Shown here piece after piece: positions 6,475 through 8,157 of a DNA stretch of 8,157 bases. Made by a program: the position numbers and the translations under genes. Under the pieces are notes generated by a model, which worked only from the letters and a program-made list of their open reading frames with translations, was not told the DNA's origin and ran no database searches. Positions within the stretch are counted from its first letter, which is position 1; each line of letters opens with the position of its first letter. Origin of the DNA: Chloroflexota bacterium (GTDB taxonomy: Bacteria; Chloroflexota; Ktedonobacteria; Ktedonobacterales; Ktedonobacteraceae); contig JAJZEJ010000600.1 in assembly GCA_021828635.1 (NCBI GenBank), positions 1-8,157 on the forward strand, given 5' to 3'.

Positions 6475-7146
6475 ATGCTTTATCTCGTTGCGACTCCGAT
6501 TGGCAATCTTGGCGATATCACCTTGCGGGCGCTAGAAACATTGCGCCAGGTGGATATGGTTGCCAGCGAAGACACGCGCAAAACCGGTCTCTTACTGAAA
6601 CATTATGATATCCATAAGCCACAAATGGCTTTTCATGAACATAACGAGCAACAGGCTGGTGAACGCATTGAACAGATGTTGCGCCAGGGTCTCTCGGTTG
6701 CCGTTGTCACCAATGCCGGCACACCCGGTATCTCCGATCCCGGTTTCACGCTGGTGCGCCGCGCCATCCAGGCTCAGGTTGCCGTGACGTTGATCCCAGG
6801 ACCGACCGCGCTGGTAATGGCTCTCGTTCTCTCTAGCCTACCCGTCCACAGCTTTACTTTTCGCGGCTTTCCTCCACGCAAAACCGTGGGCAGACGCAAA
6901 TTTATGGAGATTGATAAAGATTCTCCGCACACGCTCATATTTTATGAAAGCCCCTATCGCATTGATGGCTTTTTGCGTGACGCACTGGAGGTCTATGGCG
7001 ACCGTTCCGCAGCTCTCGCCAACGACCTGACGAAGATGTTTGAAAAGGTTGAACGCGGCACACTTTCTTCCCTCCTGACGACCGTCACACAGACCGCACC
7101 TAAAGGCGAATATATCGTGGTGATTGCTGGAGCCGAGGGCCATTGA
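6475..7146 (+). CDS. rsmI: 16S rRNA (cytidine-1402-2'-O)-methyltransferase, short form
   Basis: RsmI 2'-O-methylates C1402 of 16S rRNA in the P site using S-adenosylmethionine. The sequence has the family hallmarks: [11 protein letters not shown] at the N-terminus (5-15), [14 protein letters not shown] (31-44), FHEHNEQQ (53-60), [11 protein letters not shown] (80-90), PGPTAL (108-113), FRGFPPRK (129-136), FYESPYRI (156-163), and GEYIVVIAG near the end. At 223 residues it stops where the catalytic domain ends, whereas E. coli RsmI is 286 residues with a further C-terminal domain of about 55. N80 replaces the aspartate of the usual SDAGTP motif, and NDLTKM replaces the usual RELTK. The start has AAAGGGA (6464-6470) close upstream. 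The gene lies 18 bp after the acyl-CoA ligase and probably shares its transcript. Identification is firm; full activity is likely but not certain given these changes. Confidence 0.92.
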   Translation: MLYLVATPIGNLGDITLRALETLRQVDMVASEDTRKTGLLLKHYDIHKPQMAFHEHNEQQAGERIEQMLRQGLSVAVVTNAGTPGISDPGFTLVRRAIQAQVAVTLIPGPTALVMALVLSSLPVHSFTFRGFPPRKTVGRRKFMEIDKDSPHTLIFYESPYRIDGFLRDALEVYGDRSAALANDLTKMFEKVERGTLSSLLTTVTQTAPKGEYIVVIAGAEGH

Positions 7147-7177
7147 GTCGCTAGTAGAACCAAATTTATCATCACGA

Positions 7178-7197
7178 CTACATTTTTATTTATGTAG
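7178..7197 (+). terminator. Weak AT-rich hairpin after rsmI
   Basis: A 6-bp stem (ctacat at 7178-7183 with atgtag at 7192-7197) encloses a T-rich loop about 30 bp after the rsmI stop. The stem is short and GC-poor, and no T-run follows it, so it may terminate poorly or not at all. Confidence 0.2.
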
Positions 7198-7256
7198 CAA
7201 TCGCCCTAAATAACATCTAATATAGAAGAGCGATACACAAGTTTTTGATGTTCAGC

Positions 7257-7285
7257 TTGATTTTTAATAGTTTTTAGGGTATAGT
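7257..7285 (+). promoter_or_regulatory. Predicted promoter of the double-glycine-leader peptide gene
   Basis: TTGATT (7257-7262, four of six consensus positions) and TATAGT (7280-7285, five of six) are exactly 17 bp apart in an AT-rich stretch. Transcription would start near 7292, leaving a leader of about 80 nt before the GTG at 7375. This suggests the peptide gene is transcribed independently of rsmI. Confidence 0.55.
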
Positions 7286-7358
7286 CTCTCTTGGAATGGA
7301 GATGGTGATCAGAAAGCTCTATTCCCTCTATGTGTTGTAAGTGTTCAATGAGAAGAGG

Positions 7359-7365
7359 AAAGGAG
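7359..7365 (+). promoter_or_regulatory. Ribosome-binding site that selects the GTG start of the peptide gene
   Basis: AAAGGAG sits nine bases before GTG at 7375. In-frame ATGs at 7330 and 7348 lie upstream of this site with no Shine-Dalgarno of their own, and using either would bury the site inside the gene. Confidence 0.7.
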
Positions 7366-7374
7366 AACGTTCCT

Positions 7375-7575
7375 GTGAGCTTTATTGATATCCCCTCGAT
7401 GAGTGCTGAGTTAACCGATGAAGAGTTGTCAGGGATTGTCGGCGGTCAGTTCTTCGGTGGTTTCGGCTATCCATACGGCGGCTTCGGTGGCTTTGGTGGC
7501 TACGGCGTGCCGTTTGGTGGCTACGGCGGCTTCGGTGGTATCGGTGGCTTCGGCTATCCATACGGCATTTGGTAG
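7375..7575 (+). CDS. Double-glycine-leader precursor of a Gly/aromatic-rich secreted peptide
   Basis: The predicted 66-residue product starts at GTG. It has an acidic 24-residue leader whose end, AELTDEELSGIVGG (11-24), closely fits the double-glycine leaders cut by C39-peptidase ABC exporters, including the ends of Nif11-type leaders. Cleavage after G24 would release 42 residues: 20 Gly, 8 Phe, 6 Tyr, 3 Pro, 2 Ile and one each of Gln, Val and Trp. This core has no charged residue and no Cys, Ser, Thr, Asn or Lys. That rules out lanthionine, azole and sactipeptide (Cys) chemistry and leaves an unmodified peptide or crosslinks at aromatic residues. GGFGYPYG occurs at both ends of the core (28-35 and 57-64). 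No exporter or modifying enzyme is in the window. It may be a bacteriocin-like peptide or a secreted structural, surface or spore-associated peptide. Leader type is fairly clear; function is unknown. Confidence 0.72.
   Translation: MSFIDIPSMSAELTDEELSGIVGGQFFGGFGYPYGGFGGFGGYGVPFGGYGGFGGIGGFGYPYGIW
7462..7566 (+). repeat. Pair of identical 18-bp repeats bounding the peptide core
   Basis: The 18-mer ttcggctatccatacggc occurs at 7462-7479 and again at 7549-7566, in the same frame, and encodes FGYPYG both times. Between them are further degenerate GGC-TTC-GGT-type units encoding GGF and GGY. Exact identity at synonymous positions suggests recent internal duplication, gene conversion or slippage rather than protein-level selection alone. 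Confidence 0.8.
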
Positions 7576-7648
7576 CCAGCTAGCCTGATGTCTAGCGGTT
7601 ATTGCCACAAGCAAATCAGTAGTCAGCCGAAATAGGTATGAATATGTT

Positions 7649-7700
7649 GTAGAGGTCAATGATGCTGATGAAAATGTTCATCAATATCACTGACCTCTAC
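7649..7700. terminator. Imperfect long hairpin between convergent genes
   Basis: GTAGAGGTCA (7649-7658) pairs perfectly with TGACCTCTAC (7691-7700). Pairing continues inward, with two mismatches and one G-U pair, to a four-base loop near 7673-7676, giving a stem of about 24 positions. It lies 73 bp after the peptide gene stop and 24 bp after the stop of the converging malate dehydrogenase gene. There is no clear T-run on either side, so it may work as a two-way terminator or mainly protect transcript ends. Confidence 0.5.
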
Positions 7701-7724
7701 TAGATTGTTGCAGTAGCTCCAGGC

Positions 7725-8157
7725 TTAAATGCCCATCACCTTGACCAGTTCTTGTACAGCATCCGCCGATTTTTGCAATAACGCACGTTCCTCGCTGGTC
7801 AGCTCGATTTCGATGACCTGCTCAATGCCTTTCGCGCCGAGTTTGACAGGCACGCCCACGAACAGGCCATTGATGCCATATTCACCTTGTAGATAGGCTG
7901 CGCACGGCATAATCATCTGCTTGTCGAGCAAGATAGCATCGATCATCTGGAGAATGGAAGCTGAGGGAGCGAAGTAGGCGCTACCGGTACCCAGCAGTTT
8001 AACGATCTCAGCGCCGCCATCGCGCGTGCGTTGCACGATCTGCTCAATGCGCTCAGCGGCAATTAATTGTGAAATTGGGATACCAGCGACGGTGCAAAGG
8101 CGGGCCAGTGGCACCATTGTGTCGCCGTGACCCCCCAGGACATACGCTTGCACATCG
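7725..8157 (-). CDS. mdh: Malate dehydrogenase, C-terminal part (gene continues past the window)
   Basis: The visible 143 residues are the C-terminal half of an NAD-dependent 2-hydroxyacid dehydrogenase of the lactate/malate family, which in the TCA cycle oxidises malate to oxaloacetate in the cytosol. The first residues, [17 protein letters not shown], contain the catalytic-histidine motif GGHGD, and the DTMVPL continuation is typical of the LDH-like bacterial malate dehydrogenases. [20 protein letters not shown] and the closing [16 protein letters not shown] also fit this group. The specificity-determining loop and the NAD-binding N-terminus lie beyond the right edge, so lactate dehydrogenase is not fully excluded. 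The frame is open to base 8157; an in-frame GTG at 8153 is an internal valine, not a start. The stop is a TAA, and the gene converges on the peptide gene. Confidence 0.9.
   Translation of the reverse strand, partial: DVQAYVLGGHGDTMVPLARLCTVAGIPISQLIAAERIEQIVQRTRDGGAEIVKLLGTGSAYFAPSASILQMIDAILLDKQMIMPCAAYLQGEYGINGLFVGVPVKLGAKGIEQVIEIELTSEERALLQKSADAVQELVKVMGI

Noticed and set aside
7330..7374. Cys-rich N-terminus (Met-Cys-Cys-Lys-Cys) for the small peptide, starting at ATG 7330
   Set aside because: The strong Shine-Dalgarno AAAGGAG lies downstream of it, immediately before the GTG at 7375, and the leader from GTG has the usual length.
7429..7659. Minus-strand 76-codon ORF opposite the Gly-rich peptide gene, rich in Ala, Thr and Glu
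   Set aside because: It is the antisense shadow of the GGC/TTC repeat codons, with no ribosome-binding site.

Overview
This is an 8.2-kb stretch of ordinary bacterial chromosome with seven protein-coding genes and one small precursor-like peptide gene among them. The only gene cut by a window edge is the malate dehydrogenase gene at the right end. No rRNA, tRNA, CRISPR array, transposase or phage gene was seen. The gene set fits a Gram-positive-like or filamentous environmental bacterium with a large regulatory repertoire: a long XRE-TPR regulator, a divergent sigma factor with a zinc-finger anti-sigma-like partner, and a double-glycine-leader peptide. My best guess is Chloroflexota, class Ktedonobacteria. 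That is an inference from gene style and moderate GC content, not a database result.

Layout from left to right. A beta-class carbonic anhydrase (5-580, +) converges on a two-gene minus-strand unit, with a strong shared hairpin terminator between them (607-648). The minus-strand unit reads from right to left: an ECF-like sigma factor (2733 to 1834), then 43 bp later a soluble zinc-finger anti-sigma-like protein (1790 to 657). A good promoter (2766-2795) lies in front of the sigma gene. Further upstream on the same strand is an XRE helix-turn-helix protein with a TPR array (4276 to 2894). It is separated from the sigma gene by a 29-bp perfect inverted repeat (2804-2873). Just outside this repeat, on the plus strand, a perfect Shine-Dalgarno sequence precedes a 23-codon hydrophobic micro-ORF that runs antisense into the 3' end of the TPR gene.

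A 623-bp AT-rich gap (4277-4899) separates the XRE-TPR gene from a divergent plus-strand pair: a fatty-acyl-CoA ligase-like AMP-forming enzyme (4900-6456) and rsmI (6475-7146, 16S rRNA C1402 2'-O-methyltransferase), 18 bp apart and probably co-transcribed. A separate promoter (7257-7285) then drives a small gene (7375-7575). Its product is a 24-residue leader ending in Gly-Gly followed by a 42-residue core made only of G, F, Y, P, I, V, Q and W. The window closes with the 3' part of a malate dehydrogenase gene on the minus strand, converging on the peptide gene across an imperfect hairpin (7649-7700).

The most interesting items are the double-glycine-leader Gly/aromatic peptide, the sigma/anti-sigma-like pair with unusual C-terminal extensions, and the XRE-TPR gene with its long hairpin and convergent hydrophobic micro-ORF. 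The last arrangement resembles Rgg/SHP-type peptide signalling in Firmicutes, but the likeness is only formal and has not been tested.
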